A stretch of 64,000 bases of DNA. Source: Desulfosediminicola flagellatus (lineage in GTDB: Bacteria; Desulfobacterota; Desulfobulbia; Desulfobulbales; Desulfocapsaceae). Below the pieces are notes generated by a model that was not told the origin of the DNA, made no database searches, and worked only from the letters and a program-made list of their open reading frames with translations. The stretch lies in the NCBI RefSeq assembly GCF_005116655.2, contig NZ_CP050698.1, positions 4,504,001 through 4,568,000 on the forward strand, read 5' to 3'. Shown here piece after piece: positions 9,293-18,192 of this stretch. The stretch's first letter is position 1. Each line of letters opens with the position of its first letter. Made by a program: the position numbers and the translations under genes.

Positions 9293-10744
9293 ATGAAAAA
9301 CGACATATCTGTGACGCTGCCCGGCATAAGCGCCGGTAATCTTCTCGATGGCATTCCACTCGGGATTGCCATCATCGACAGGGAACTCCGGGTGGTGAGC
9401 ATGAATCACCACCTTGAGGTTCAGACCGGTTACCATCTGGCTGAAGCCAAGGGAGTCTATGTTGATTACATTATACATAGCAGTCTTGGCAGGCGCGGCC
9501 AGGTGCTTAGAGATGTGATTTCCGGCGGCGAAACTCTCGCTGTTGAAGGCGATATCATCAGTCGAGATCGAAAAAAAATCCCCGTTCAATTTATTATCTC
9601 ACCTCTCTGGAATCAATCGAAGCTGCTCGTCGGCTTAGTGATGGTTATTGAAGAAATGGTGACGATACCGGCATGCACACCCCAATTGGAAAATTACTGT
9701 GAGACCGATGGCATTATCGGCCAGAGCGATAAAATGCAGGCTGTTTTTGAGCTGATCCCACTCATTGCCCAGACTGATGCCTCTGTACTTATTACCGGTG
9801 AAACCGGTACCGGCAAAGACATCATTGCCGAAATTATCCACAAGCACTCTGAACGCAGAAAGAAGCCATTTATAAAAATCAATTGCGGAGCACTACCCGA
9901 GAACCTGCTTGAATCTGAACTTTTCGGTCACATAAAAGGGGCATTTACCGGTGCAATCAGGGATAAGGCTGGCAGATTTAAAATGGCTGACGGTGGAACA
10001 CTCTTCTTAACAGAGATAGGTGATATGCCTCTGCCACTCCAGGTAAAGTTGCTTTCGGTGCTCGATGACAAATCCTTTTACCCGCTTGGCGGTGAAAAGA
10101 AACTTAATGTGAATGTTCGTGTCATCGCCGCAACCCATAGATCCCTGCATAACAGAGTTGAGTCCGGCCTGTTCAGAGAAGATCTCTTTTATAGACTGAA
10201 TGTCCTGCAATTACACCTACCGCCTTTGCGGGAACGTGGGGAGGATGTTCGCTATCTGCTCCATCATTATTTGAAGATATTTGCTAAAAAGAATGGGAAA
10301 AATATCGGTTCATTTTCAGATGAATCTCTTGCCCGACTTACAGGCTATAGTTATCCCGGAAATATCAGAGAATTGCGAAACATAGTTGAATATGGTGTCT
10401 GTATATGTCAACAGGCGGAGGTGAATATCGAGCATCTGCCCCGATACCTTCTCAACTCCCAAGAACACGACACACAACACCAATCAAAAATCAGGCAGTC
10501 TATACAAACAGAACCTGACGCGAAAGTAATACCAGTTGCATCAATGATGCAAAATACCGATGATAAAGACTGGGCCAAACTTGAAAAAGAATTGATTGTA
10601 AAAACCATGCTCCAGACAAGCGGCAACCGCTCAAAGGCCGCAGAAATTCTTGGCTGGGGCAGAACCACCCTCTGGCGTAAAATGAAACTGTACGGATTAA
10701 CGCAGAAGGTAAAAACATCCCACGATTCCGTCGAACCCGCTTAG
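9293..10744 (+). CDS. PAS-domain sigma-54-dependent transcriptional activator (second paralogue)
   Basis: About 483 residues: PAS-like domain (~15-120), AAA+ domain with Walker A GETGTGKD at 169-176 and GAFTGA near 217, and a C-terminal Fis-type helix-turn-helix (SGNRSKAAEILGWGRTTLWR). The ATG at 9293 has an AGGA site 6 bases upstream; a TTG further left is open but less convincing. Both domain order and sequence make it a duplicate of the protein encoded at 1348-2787. The two flank the transporter genes and may control them in response to different PAS inputs (inference). Confidence 0.92.
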   Translation: MKNDISVTLPGISAGNLLDGIPLGIAIIDRELRVVSMNHHLEVQTGYHLAEAKGVYVDYIIHSSLGRRGQVLRDVISGGETLAVEGDIISRDRKKIPVQFIISPLWNQSKLLVGLVMVIEEMVTIPACTPQLENYCETDGIIGQSDKMQAVFELIPLIAQTDASVLITGETGTGKDIIAEIIHKHSERRKKPFIKINCGALPENLLESELFGHIKGAFTGAIRDKAGRFKMADGGTLFLTEIGDMPLPLQVKLLSVLDDKSFYPLGGEKKLNVNVRVIAATHRSLHNRVESGLFREDLFYRLNVLQLHLPPLRERGEDVRYLLHHYLKIFAKKNGKNIGSFSDESLARLTGYSYPGNIRELRNIVEYGVCICQQAEVNIEHLPRYLLNSQEHDTQHQSKIRQSIQTEPDAKVIPVASMMQNTDDKDWAKLEKELIVKTMLQTSGNRSKAAEILGWGRTTLWRKMKLYGLTQKVKTSHDSVEPA

Positions 10745-10954
10745 TCTTAAAAAATCATCTGCTCACCTCTGAACTTCAGTAATCAAGGTGAGGCGATAAG
10801 CGTGAGGGGTGAGGAGTATTCAATCATCCTCAATTCGGCCATCAAATACTCCTGCAAATACAGAAATTTAGAAAACAATCATCAACCAGCCTAACAAACA
10901 CCCCTTCTCTCCGATCTCACATTACTGTGATGCATTTTTTAACATCGCAGTCGG

Positions 10955-11257
10955 TTAATCACCTATCCCTAATTTAGATTTCGCTAAATAGTTATTCAGG
11001 ACCTCTGTGGTTTTCTCTTTTCTTTGTTCAACATTGAGTGATCCATCGGCATAAATCGTTTCCAAGATATCAGCTATTACAGCAGTATCCTTAAGATGAT
11101 GTTCTTTAAAATGTTCCTCATAGTCTTTATGCGCTTCCTGATCCGGGCAATACCAGTCATGACCAGTAGAACTTCCACATGCTACCATAGGGACTGCAAA
11201 AAATAGCATGCTGGTTGCTAATAAAATCTGCCTATGCGTTTTCGCCATCGTAAACAT
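10955..11257 (-). CDS. Small lipoprotein of unknown function
   Basis: A 100-residue protein with a lipoprotein signal peptide: basic head, hydrophobic stretch LLATSMLFFAVPM and lipobox VACG. The mature part is short, charged and helical (WYCPDQEAHKDYEEHFKEHH, then NVEQRKEKTTEVLNNYLAKS), rich in His, Glu and Lys. A GGAGGAG site lies 8 bases before the ATG. Metal binding is possible from the His-rich stretch but unproven. No family recognised. Confidence 0.6.
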   Translation of the reverse strand: MFTMAKTHRQILLATSMLFFAVPMVACGSSTGHDWYCPDQEAHKDYEEHFKEHHLKDTAVIADILETIYADGSLNVEQRKEKTTEVLNNYLAKSKLGIGD

Positions 11258-11647
11258 TATTCAATCTCCTCCAAGTATTTTCCTTCAACTGTAGGCTCAG
11301 GATGTTTTACAAACCATCGTTTGGGAGTCTGATTTTTTCACGTCAAATCAAGAAGTACGACTCAGTCACATTTTGTGCATATGTAAACTACATACATATT
11401 GTAGTGCCACCAACAACGAAGGCTGTCAAGGGAAAAGACTGTCGATCACTCCTCATCCCAACTGCTTTCAGACTAATGCATTCAAGCTGTTTCCGGCCCT
11501 CTGGAATATTTAAATAGACACAGGTATGAATGGTCACACATATTGCTGATTTTATAGCTCAGAAGCTTTGGAAGGTACCAAAGATTGATCATAAACATTT
11601 GGCCAGGAGACTTGTCCGACAATAATATTCCCTCGTCCATAAATACG

Positions 11648-11675
11648 AAAAAAGGCAGATAGTATTCTGCCTTTT
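11648..11675. terminator. Bidirectional terminator-like hairpin
   Basis: Stem AAAAGGCAGA (11650-11659) / TCTGCCTTTT (11666-11675) with a 6-base loop, and A- and T-rich on both sides. It lies between the small lipoprotein gene and the solute-binding protein gene. A leftward frame crossing it (11482-11817) looks non-coding and is not called. Confidence 0.55.
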
Positions 11676-11841
11676 CGCGATGTCCCTTTTTATCTACACC
11701 AACTTCTATTCTGATCATGTCATAGTGTTTATACCTCAGGCAAAGAAACCTAACTTTTAAAAGGTGTGCCAAATCGCTTGATTTATATAATAATTCCGAT
11801 ATACAATAGATAACCATTCAGATAAATCAAAAGAGGATATC

Positions 11842-12654
11842 GTGAATTCAATTATCGGAAGAACGCTGTTTACCGCATTAGTATTAGCCTTACTTTGTGT
11901 TGTATTTTCAGGATGTGTTCAGACTCAAAACCATTCTACAAAACAGATGATAGCCAAATCTGACAAAATCCTTCGGGTAGGTGTCTCGACTAATGCACCT
12001 CCCCTAGCCTACAAGCAAGGAGATACACTCACTGGGCTTGAGATAGATTTTGCCGGACAGCTCGGTGCTTTTCTGGATAAAGATATCCACTTTGTCGAAC
12101 TGAAATGGGATGATCAGATTGCGGCGCTGGAAAACGGTAATATTGATATCATCATGTCTGGAATGACCATTACTTCATCACGATCCTACAGGGTTGCTTT
12201 CAGCAAGCCCTACCTCCGTTCGGGTCAGGTGTTTCTTGTTCGACTTGATGATGCTAAAAAATATTCGGACGGCATCTACTCTATCATGGGTAGCAATCCG
12301 GTTATAGGAACAATTTCTGGTACAGTTGGTGATTATTATATATCAAAAACAGTTGCCAAAGCAGATATCAAAAACTTCTCCACATCGACCAAAGCGGTAA
12401 ATGCGCTGCTTGAAGGTCAGATCGATGTTTTCGTCCATGATGCACCGATCATTTGCCATTTTGCTGCAATTAACGAGGCCAATAAGCTGGTACCGATTCT
12501 AAAAATGGGAACTGAAGAATACCTCGCCTGGGCAGTCAGCAAAGACGACACCACCCTGCTCGAGAATATTAACCGGTTTATCACGACAAAGAGTCAAAAT
12601 GGTCAATTGCAGGCCACTACCACAAAATGGATTCCTTTCCTGATGCGACAGTAA
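11842..12654 (+). CDS. Family-3 extracellular solute-binding lipoprotein
   Basis: A 270-residue protein with signal peptide and lipobox (CVVFSGCVQ, lipid Cys near residue 25). The rest is a typical family-3 periplasmic binding fold: LRVGVSTNAPPLAYK, LTGLEIDFAGQLG, LENGNIDIIMSGMTITSSR, a hinge PVIGTISGTVGD and a final KWIPFLM. Such proteins feed amino acids or small polar solutes to ABC importers or act as sensory input. No ABC permease or ATPase is adjacent, so it is an orphan here. An AGAGGAT site precedes the start. Confidence 0.85.
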   Translation: MNSIIGRTLFTALVLALLCVVFSGCVQTQNHSTKQMIAKSDKILRVGVSTNAPPLAYKQGDTLTGLEIDFAGQLGAFLDKDIHFVELKWDDQIAALENGNIDIIMSGMTITSSRSYRVAFSKPYLRSGQVFLVRLDDAKKYSDGIYSIMGSNPVIGTISGTVGDYYISKTVAKADIKNFSTSTKAVNALLEGQIDVFVHDAPIICHFAAINEANKLVPILKMGTEEYLAWAVSKDDTTLLENINRFITTKSQNGQLQATTTKWIPFLMRQ

Positions 12655-12819
12655 GCTAATGCTCTGTAGATCTTTAAATGTCGTAAAGATTGTTCTGCAA
12701 TTTTAGTGCACTGCGAGGCACGAGTGAAGGAGCATAACAGGGCTATGTGACTGAATGAGAAACGAAGTCAGTGTGCTAAAAGGGCGGACAAGATCCGACA
12801 GTTAAGGGTTTATAGAGCA

Positions 12820-13007
12820 CTAGGAGGCTGTCCGAGAATAGGAATTTTGGTTAAAATCGAGACATTTACAAAAAATAAGCACAGCCATATAGATGATATC
12901 GAAGTCTCACTTCGTTCGCTTATCTGCGAGCATTATTTTTTGAAAATCCCGAAGAGTTTGGGCAGATAGCGTAGACTTCGAAAGGCCATTGTCGGACAGC
13001 CTCCTAG
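12820..13007. mobile_element. MITE-like element, CTAG target duplication
   Basis: A 180-bp non-coding element (12824-13003) with terminal inverted repeats GAGGCTGTCCGA / TCGGACAGCCTC, flanked by CTAG at 12820-12823 and 13004-13007. A 4-bp CTAG duplication and GAGGCTGTCC-type ends suggest mobilisation by an IS5/IS1182-like transposase (inference). A degenerate relative is at 59260-59416, and an isolated end-like sequence CTAGGAGGCTGTCC is near 3749. Confidence 0.75.
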
Positions 13008-13238
13008 GCAGCAATACTAAAACTGCGCACAAAGCGGATCTATAAAGCCTTTTAGTTTAGAATCAATATTGAGTATGAACACATCTAGCAGCTCCTTGCT
13101 CACCTCCTCACATGTATAAAAGGATAGATACCAGTATGTTCATTTTTTCATTTTCCAATGCTTAAGACGTCCTCTTCGGACATCAAGTCCAGACTACAGT
13201 CGTTCTCCCGATCTCTACTCTTTTAGAAAACAAAAAAT

Positions 13239-13391
13239 GTAACTATTCAGTCAAGACCTAATACGTACCCTTTTTTGCAGGCCGTAACTGTTTAGCAGTG
13301 ATCCAGATGGCCTCAAGCGGGACGATTGGCTATAGTATGCCTATGCGAAGCCTCTCGATCGGGGGCAGGTGGGGTGCTGCTGAATAGTTAC
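13239..13391. repeat. Inverted repeat, possible transposon remnant
   Basis: GTAACTATTCAG (13239-13250) and CTGAATAGTTAC (13380-13391) are perfect 12-base inverted copies enclosing about 130 non-coding bases. The ends resemble IS66-type termini. No transposase coding is recognisable between them. Confidence 0.45.
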
Positions 13392-13432
13392 CAAAAAATA
13401 ATAGGCATTAACAATTTATTCTGGTATTCTAA

Positions 13433-13452
13433 TTACGTGAACGTTAACGTAA
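13433..13452. promoter_or_regulatory. Palindromic operator upstream of crotonase gene
   Basis: TTACGTGAACGTTAACGTAA is a 20-base palindrome with one mismatched pair, 34 bases before the start of the crotonase gene. The TTACGT...ACGTAA form resembles sites of LiuR-type MerR regulators of branched-chain and acyl-CoA catabolism in proteobacteria. The regulator itself is not in the vicinity. Confidence 0.5.
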
Positions 13453-13486
13453 GCCTGATCAATATACTCATACTTTTTTGAATATT

Positions 13487-14302
13487 ATGACAACTACAGC
13501 CAGAGTTCATCTTGAAGTACGCGACAATATAGCATATGTGACCTTGAATCGGCCGGACAAGCACAACGGCTTAGATGAAGAAATGTTGACCTCTCTTATT
13601 CGAACAGCTCGATCTATCCGCAAAGACAGGTCCATCCGATGTGTCATTCTTAAAGGGAACGGACCTTCATTTTGCGCAGGTCTTGACTTTGGCTACGTCG
13701 CAAAACATCCGTACATGGTCCCGAAGTTTTTCGCCAAACTTCCCTGGTCAAAAGAGAACACGTTTCAACGGGTTGCCCATATCTGGCGGGATCTGCCGGT
13801 GCCTGTGATCGCAGTGGTCCACGGCAACTGTTTTGGTGGCGGTATGCAGATTATTCTGGCCTGCGATTACCGGATTGCTGAACCGACGACAACCCTTTCT
13901 ATTCTTGAAATGAAATGGGGACTGATACCGGACATGAGCGGAATGGTGACACTGTCACGACTTGCCAGAGTGGATATTGCCCAGGAACTCACCATGACTG
14001 GTCGATTCTTTTCCGGCCTGGAAGGCGCAGAATACGGGTTGATCAGCAGAATCAGCGAGAACCCGCTGGCGGAGGCCGAAGAACTGGCACGTACAATATG
14101 TGAAAAAAGCCCGGACGCAATTGCAGCGACGAAATACCTTTTCAAAAAGACATGGAAGAAAGACACACGGATGGCTCTTCTTTGGGAGAGGCTTACCCAA
14201 CTGCGTCTGTTTGCCGGTAAAAATCAGCGTATCGCCATGTACAACTCACTGAACAAGGAGAAAGAGCCTAAACCGTTTAAAATTCGATCGAGCTTCAGGT
14301 AG
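13487..14302 (+). CDS. Enoyl-CoA hydratase/isomerase (crotonase) family protein
   Basis: A 271-residue crotonase-fold protein. It shows the N-terminal strand pair (NIAYVTLNRPDKHNGLD), first oxyanion-hole motif SFCAGLDFGYV, second motif NCFGGGMQIILACDYRIA and the catalytic-region segment EMKWGLIPDMSG, followed by the C-terminal helices. The Asp in IPDMSG where many hydratases have Glu suggests isomerase or dehydrating variants are possible. The ATG at 13487 is preferred to an in-frame TTG three codons earlier; neither has a clear ribosome site. It stands alone with its own palindrome and is convergent with rsgA, only 3 bases separating the stops. Confidence 0.85.
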   Translation: MTTTARVHLEVRDNIAYVTLNRPDKHNGLDEEMLTSLIRTARSIRKDRSIRCVILKGNGPSFCAGLDFGYVAKHPYMVPKFFAKLPWSKENTFQRVAHIWRDLPVPVIAVVHGNCFGGGMQIILACDYRIAEPTTTLSILEMKWGLIPDMSGMVTLSRLARVDIAQELTMTGRFFSGLEGAEYGLISRISENPLAEAEELARTICEKSPDAIAATKYLFKKTWKKDTRMALLWERLTQLRLFAGKNQRIAMYNSLNKEKEPKPFKIRSSFR

Positions 14303-14305
14303 CTG

Positions 14306-15373
14306 CTATCGTCTATCTTTACTTTTCAAGGTCGATTTAATGAGCTTTCCAAAAGCCTTATCTTTCTTTCTTTTTTCGGAATAGGACATTTCGTAAAAAG
14401 CTGATTCACTTTGCATTTTCAAAAAGTTTTTAAGACGTTGTTCAGACAATTCACCATCCTCTATAGCTGCTAATATTGCGCAGCCTTTTTCAGTAGTATG
14501 CGAGCAATTACCAAATTTGCAATGCTGGGCCAACTCTGATATTTCTGAAAATGTTTCATCAAGCCCAATATCGACAGAGATATTTCCGAGTTCTCTCATT
14601 CCAGGAGTGTCAATTACCAACGCGCCATTCTCTAACTGTATGAGTTCCCTGCTTGTAGTGGTGTGCCTGCCTTTGCTCTCTTTTTTACTCACAGATTGTG
14701 TTTCAAATTGTGCGCGGCCTACGATTCTGTTTAGAAGAGTGGTTTTCCCGACACCGGATGAACCGAGCAGACAGTAGGTATGGCCAGGCAATAAAGAACG
14801 TTTAATCTCATCAATATTTTTCCCGCTCAAATTGCTAAAAGCCAATACAGTAGTCTCGGGAGTTATGCTTAGAATGTTCGCCGTTATTTCCTCAACCTCA
14901 TCCTGAGAAATAAGATCACACTTGCTCAGCAGTATTACCGGGGTAATCTTACTTTCGTTTACCATCACGAGATATCGCTCTAATCTTCTCAGATTCAGAT
15001 TGTAATCTATAGATTGAATGATAAAGGCAACGTCAATGTTTGCTGCGATGAGCTGAAACTCGACTTTTTTCCCTGCCGTTTTTCTTTTCAACAACGTTTT
15101 TCGAGGTATCACTCCATGGATTATTGCAAGCGAATCGTCATCATAAAAATCAACATATATCCAGTCACCAGTTGTTGGAAGATCTGCCGAAGAACTTGCC
15201 GTATACAACACATTCCCTGCTAACTCGGCAAACACGTCCCCATCCCCTTTCGTCACAACATAGCTATCTTTGTGCACTGAAACGACACGCGCAACTTCAT
15301 GAATAACTGTCATATCAGTGTCAACTTGAGTACGAAACCATTCGCCGTAACCTAAACTTTCGAGTTTATCCAT
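14306..15373 (-). CDS. rsgA: Ribosome small-subunit-dependent GTPase RsgA
   Basis: A 355-residue circularly permuted GTPase of 30S maturation. An N-terminal OB-fold is followed by G-domain motifs in the permuted order G4 (LLSKCDLI), G1 (GSSGVGKTTLLN, near 210-221) and G3 (DTPGM), then the C-terminal zinc-binding region CKFGNCSHTTEKGC and a basic tail. Length and motifs agree with the YjeQ family. It stands alone. Confidence 0.95.
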   Translation of the reverse strand: MDKLESLGYGEWFRTQVDTDMTVIHEVARVVSVHKDSYVVTKGDGDVFAELAGNVLYTASSSADLPTTGDWIYVDFYDDDSLAIIHGVIPRKTLLKRKTAGKKVEFQLIAANIDVAFIIQSIDYNLNLRRLERYLVMVNESKITPVILLSKCDLISQDEVEEITANILSITPETTVLAFSNLSGKNIDEIKRSLLPGHTYCLLGSSGVGKTTLLNRIVGRAQFETQSVSKKESKGRHTTTSRELIQLENGALVIDTPGMRELGNISVDIGLDETFSEISELAQHCKFGNCSHTTEKGCAILAAIEDGELSEQRLKNFLKMQSESAFYEMSYSEKRKKDKAFGKLIKSTLKSKDRR

Positions 15374-16099
15374 AATTCCATTCTCAGTTGGGATATAACA
15401 TACGTGTTAACTGCACGTTCTACGGGCATTGAAATGGTCAGATCTCAATTGCTTGCGAACGTATGGAAATAGCATTAAGCAGTCTGAAGTACGATTTTGG
15501 GGTCGTACCTCAGACTACTCGCACTGTAATCATCTTGATAATGAGAAAAGATTAGCAAGTAACAATGTAGATTATCATTTCGTTACTTTTTACACGCAGA
15601 ATGCGAACCTGTACAGGTTCCATCTTTCGCATCGCGAATATCACTCTGGTGTTTGGCGATGGAAATAATAGTTTTCAGCCCGCTCTCTGCTTCAGCGGTG
15701 AGCCCTGCTTTTTACAATTTTTCAGCTTCTTCAACGATTGCCAGAAAAGCTTTGGCGATTTTATCTGATGCCAGCATGGTATCTCCCTGTATGTTTCATT
15801 CAAGTACGTTATTTATACACATCGATCAAGTTCGTACTGCAATACTAAAAGTAAGACAGCTAATGAAAATGTCTTCCACCATTTTTGATAACCGCTCTAT
15901 GCACTTCAACAATAAACACATCCAGATTATCCCCACATTCCGGATAAGAAGAAGACAGAGAAGGTGGCAGTAAAACCGACATAGCCCCTTCTCGATTTTT
16001 GAGCTATATTTGAGAGTCAAAAAGACTGGATAGAAGATACGTCTGAACACTCATATAAATGATATACTTAACCCTTCAGAACTACAGGGACGACAACCG
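15374..16099. other. Spacer between rsgA and DGC gene, mostly non-coding
   Basis: Apart from the short interrupted frame at 15583-15777, no convincing gene is seen on either strand. GATCGTACTTC-like and GTACCTCAGACT stretches near 15480-15530 are not clearly repeated elsewhere in the window. Confidence 0.4.
15583..15777 (-). pseudogene. Short frame interrupted by a stop (about 64 codons)
   Basis: On the minus strand an ATG at 15777, preceded by an AGGGAG ribosome site, begins MLASDKIAKAFLAIVEEAEK, reaches TAA at codon 22 (15714-15712), and the same frame continues coherently (AGLTAEAESGLKTIISIAKH) to a second stop at 15583. Amphipathic helical character on both sides of the stop suggests a small protein gene with one nonsense change. 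Alternatively only the 21-residue peptide is made. No family recognised. Confidence 0.4.
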
Positions 16100-16513
16100 A
16101 TGATCAGTGAAAAGCGCTCATTAGACAAAATTTTCATTTATCCCTGCCGTGGCAAATGCAACGCAGGCAGGTTGACTTCCCGTGCAACGCAGGAGCTTAT
16201 TCTTCAGGGTAAAGCAGAATGGTTTATTGCTCAGCCTGGAGAAGCGTTAAACGATATTGTAGCCAGAACGATTAATGGTCGCCCCTTTATTATCGTGGAT
16301 GGCTGCCATCTGGAGTGCGGTAGGAAATATTTTGAATCGCACGGCTGTGCATTCGAATTTCATCTTTCACTGGCAGATCTTGCAATAGAGAAGGAATGTG
16401 AGGAAGGAATAATCGATGAAGAGTTACAACTTGTTAAAGATGCAATTATTGCAGAGAGCACAAGGATATCAGAAAAGCCTCCAGTGCTATTAACACCATG
16501 CTGGTGCAGGTAA
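16100..16513 (+). CDS. DGC-domain putative zinc-binding protein
   Basis: A 137-residue protein of the DGC (PF08859-type) family: N-terminal YPCRGKCNAGRLTSRA, the segment IIVDGCHLECGRKYFESHGC that carries the name-giving DGC motif, and a C-terminal TPCWCR. Cysteine pairs suggest a metal site. It is distantly similar to the DGC protein encoded at 17766-18161 in the redox/permease operon, which faces it. Function is unknown; metal or redox sensing is inferred from context. Confidence 0.75.
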   Translation: MISEKRSLDKIFIYPCRGKCNAGRLTSRATQELILQGKAEWFIAQPGEALNDIVARTINGRPFIIVDGCHLECGRKYFESHGCAFEFHLSLADLAIEKECEEGIIDEELQLVKDAIIAESTRISEKPPVLLTPCWCR

Positions 16514-16653
16514 CTGAAAAGCTTAAAGCATCTTTGCTTACCTCACGCACATTACATTATTGAAATTGCAAAAACGCTTCAGAATAATTGAGAAAAAAAA
16601 TAGAACGCTGTAGCTGAACAGTAGGAATCCGACAAACGCCCAGTCCTCTAGAA

Positions 16654-17355
16654 TTAGGTTATAAATGGCTGAAAAATGAAATACAGCCCAAGCGCACCGA
16701 TACACACTCCAGCAAGTTTTCGAAAGATGCTACTCCCTCTATTCCAGGCTTTGTTTTCTAAAAATCTCTTAATAAGAGCTGTAGAACTGCCAGCCAAAGC
16801 AATCGGGACACAGTGACCTAACCCGAAGAGAACTATTAAAACCACTCCGGTAAACAGGTGGTTCTGGATAGTGATGATTGCAAGAATAGGAGCAATAAAG
16901 CCAAAGGTACATGAACCGGAAAGGACGCCATAGGCCAACCCAAGAACAAGTGCACCGGCCACCCCTTTAACCTGAATCTTTGCCATCATCCCCGATGACA
17001 TTGAACATTGGGCTAAGCCGAGAAAATCAAGAGATACCCACACAAGAATTGCCCCGACAGCTATACTCATATACGGCCCGACATCCCCCAGCATTCTGCC
17101 AAGCAATGCACAGACAACTCCAATAACTGCAATCGTAATAAACAGGCCGAAGGTGAAAACGGCCGCATACAATACAGCTTTTCGCCCTTCGACAGCATGA
17201 TTCTGACCCGCGACATAACTCACAATCAACGGAATGGAAGCGAGATGGCATGGGCTGAAAAGAACGCTCACTACTCCCCATAAAAAACAGCCAAGACCTC
17301 CTATAAGGAGACCTTGGCCTATCAAGGAATGTATAGTCAGAAAAAGCTGATCCAT
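16654..17355 (-). CDS. CcdA/DsbD-type membrane thiol-electron transporter
   Basis: A 233-residue membrane protein with six predicted helices and the CcdA pattern: FSPCHLASIPLIVSYVAG near residue 35, with the Pro-Cys of the first redox helix, and a second half with VLSGSCTFGFIAPILAI carrying the second cysteine. It moves reducing equivalents from cytoplasmic thioredoxin across the membrane. It is the last gene of the ArsR-led operon, 3 bases after an exported thioredoxin, its natural partner. Confidence 0.85.
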   Translation of the reverse strand: MDQLFLTIHSLIGQGLLIGGLGCFLWGVVSVLFSPCHLASIPLIVSYVAGQNHAVEGRKAVLYAAVFTFGLFITIAVIGVVCALLGRMLGDVGPYMSIAVGAILVWVSLDFLGLAQCSMSSGMMAKIQVKGVAGALVLGLAYGVLSGSCTFGFIAPILAIITIQNHLFTGVVLIVLFGLGHCVPIALAGSSTALIKRFLENKAWNRGSSIFRKLAGVCIGALGLYFIFQPFIT

Positions 17356-17358
17356 TGA

Positions 17359-17757
17359 CTATTCAACCCCATTCTTCTCTAATTCATCGACGATGCTGGC
17401 TTTATCAAGAAAACCAACATGTCTGGACACCTCTTTTCCATGAGTATCGTAGAAAATCTGTGTCGGTATCATTTTTACACCATAGTTCTTTCCTGCATCA
17501 GGGTTTTCCCAGACATCTATAAAGACAATTGCAGCACGGTCTTTATACTCTTTCTCCAGTTCGTCCAGAATCGGTGCCATCATTTTACAGGGGATACACG
17601 TCCCGGCACCCAAATCGACCATTGTCACCATTCCCGGCACTGGAATCTGTTTTTCATGTTTAACAGTTCCTGCAGATGCGAAAGTGGTCAGCAAGAGGAT
17701 CGATGAGAGTATGACCCAGAATTTAATGTAATAGTTTTTGAGAGAACGATTCAACAT
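17359..17757 (-). CDS. Exported thioredoxin-like protein
   Basis: About 132 residues: a membrane anchor or signal segment (FWVILSSILLLTTFASA) and a thioredoxin fold with active site GTCIPCKMM, the cis-Pro region MIPTQIFYD and the FLDKASIVDEL end. Starts at 17775 and 17763 are open, but the AAGGA site is best spaced for 17757. Its 5' end lies just beyond the stop of the upstream DGC gene. It probably passes electrons from the CcdA-like protein to a periplasmic target. Confidence 0.88.
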   Translation of the reverse strand: MLNRSLKNYYIKFWVILSSILLLTTFASAGTVKHEKQIPVPGMVTMVDLGAGTCIPCKMMAPILDELEKEYKDRAAIVFIDVWENPDAGKNYGVKMIPTQIFYDTHGKEVSRHVGFLDKASIVDELEKNGVE

Positions 17758-17765
17758 ATGCATCC

Positions 17766-18161
17766 TTATTGGCACTCTAATTGTAAAAATTTCATAGCGT
17801 CGTTCACCACGCTATCGATGGCTTTCGGGGAAACATCAGTATTGCCTTTTTCAAATCCCAACTCACTGATGACGATATGATTAAATTTTGTGAAACCTGC
17901 CACCTCAAGCGACTTTTTCGCACAGACGAGTGAACACCCGTCAATTGCCAGAATAGAGGAGGCGGCTTCAGTTGTCTTGACTATGCCACTCACCTGACCT
18001 CCAATCCCAGCAAGGCAGAACATTTTGCCGCGTCCTTCACGGTTTAGTTTACGGGCAGCCTGATCGGCTAGTTCACCAACATCAGCAGCACCGGAACATG
18101 AAAAGATAAGATTGGGTCCTGAACTACATGAACATCCACAGGTGGTTAATGTTGAACTCAT
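17766..18161 (-). CDS. DGC-domain putative zinc-binding protein
   Basis: A 131-residue Cys-rich protein: TTCGCSCSSGPNLIFSCSG at the N-terminus, MFCLAGIGG, and the DGC motif in AIDGCSLVCAKKSLEVAG. The start at 18161 has GAGGAG 7 bases upstream; an ATG two codons earlier is too close to that site. In sulfate reducers this family often neighbours ArsR regulators, small thioredoxins and UPF0718 permeases, as here. A role in metal(loid) or sulfur redox homeostasis is inference. Confidence 0.8.
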   Translation of the reverse strand: MSSTLTTCGCSCSSGPNLIFSCSGAADVGELADQAARKLNREGRGKMFCLAGIGGQVSGIVKTTEAASSILAIDGCSLVCAKKSLEVAGFTKFNHIVISELGFEKGNTDVSPKAIDSVVNDAMKFLQLECQ

Positions 18162-18192
18162 TACCATTCTCCTCTTTTGATTTATGTCACGA

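Noticed and set aside
11482..11817. Leftward open frame of 111 codons
   Set aside because: It crosses a clear terminator-like hairpin, has no ribosome site, and its residue pattern shows no domain or signal; more likely spacer.
12820..13391. CRISPR array
   Set aside because: The repeats here are inverted transposon ends, not regularly spaced direct repeats; no cas genes are present.
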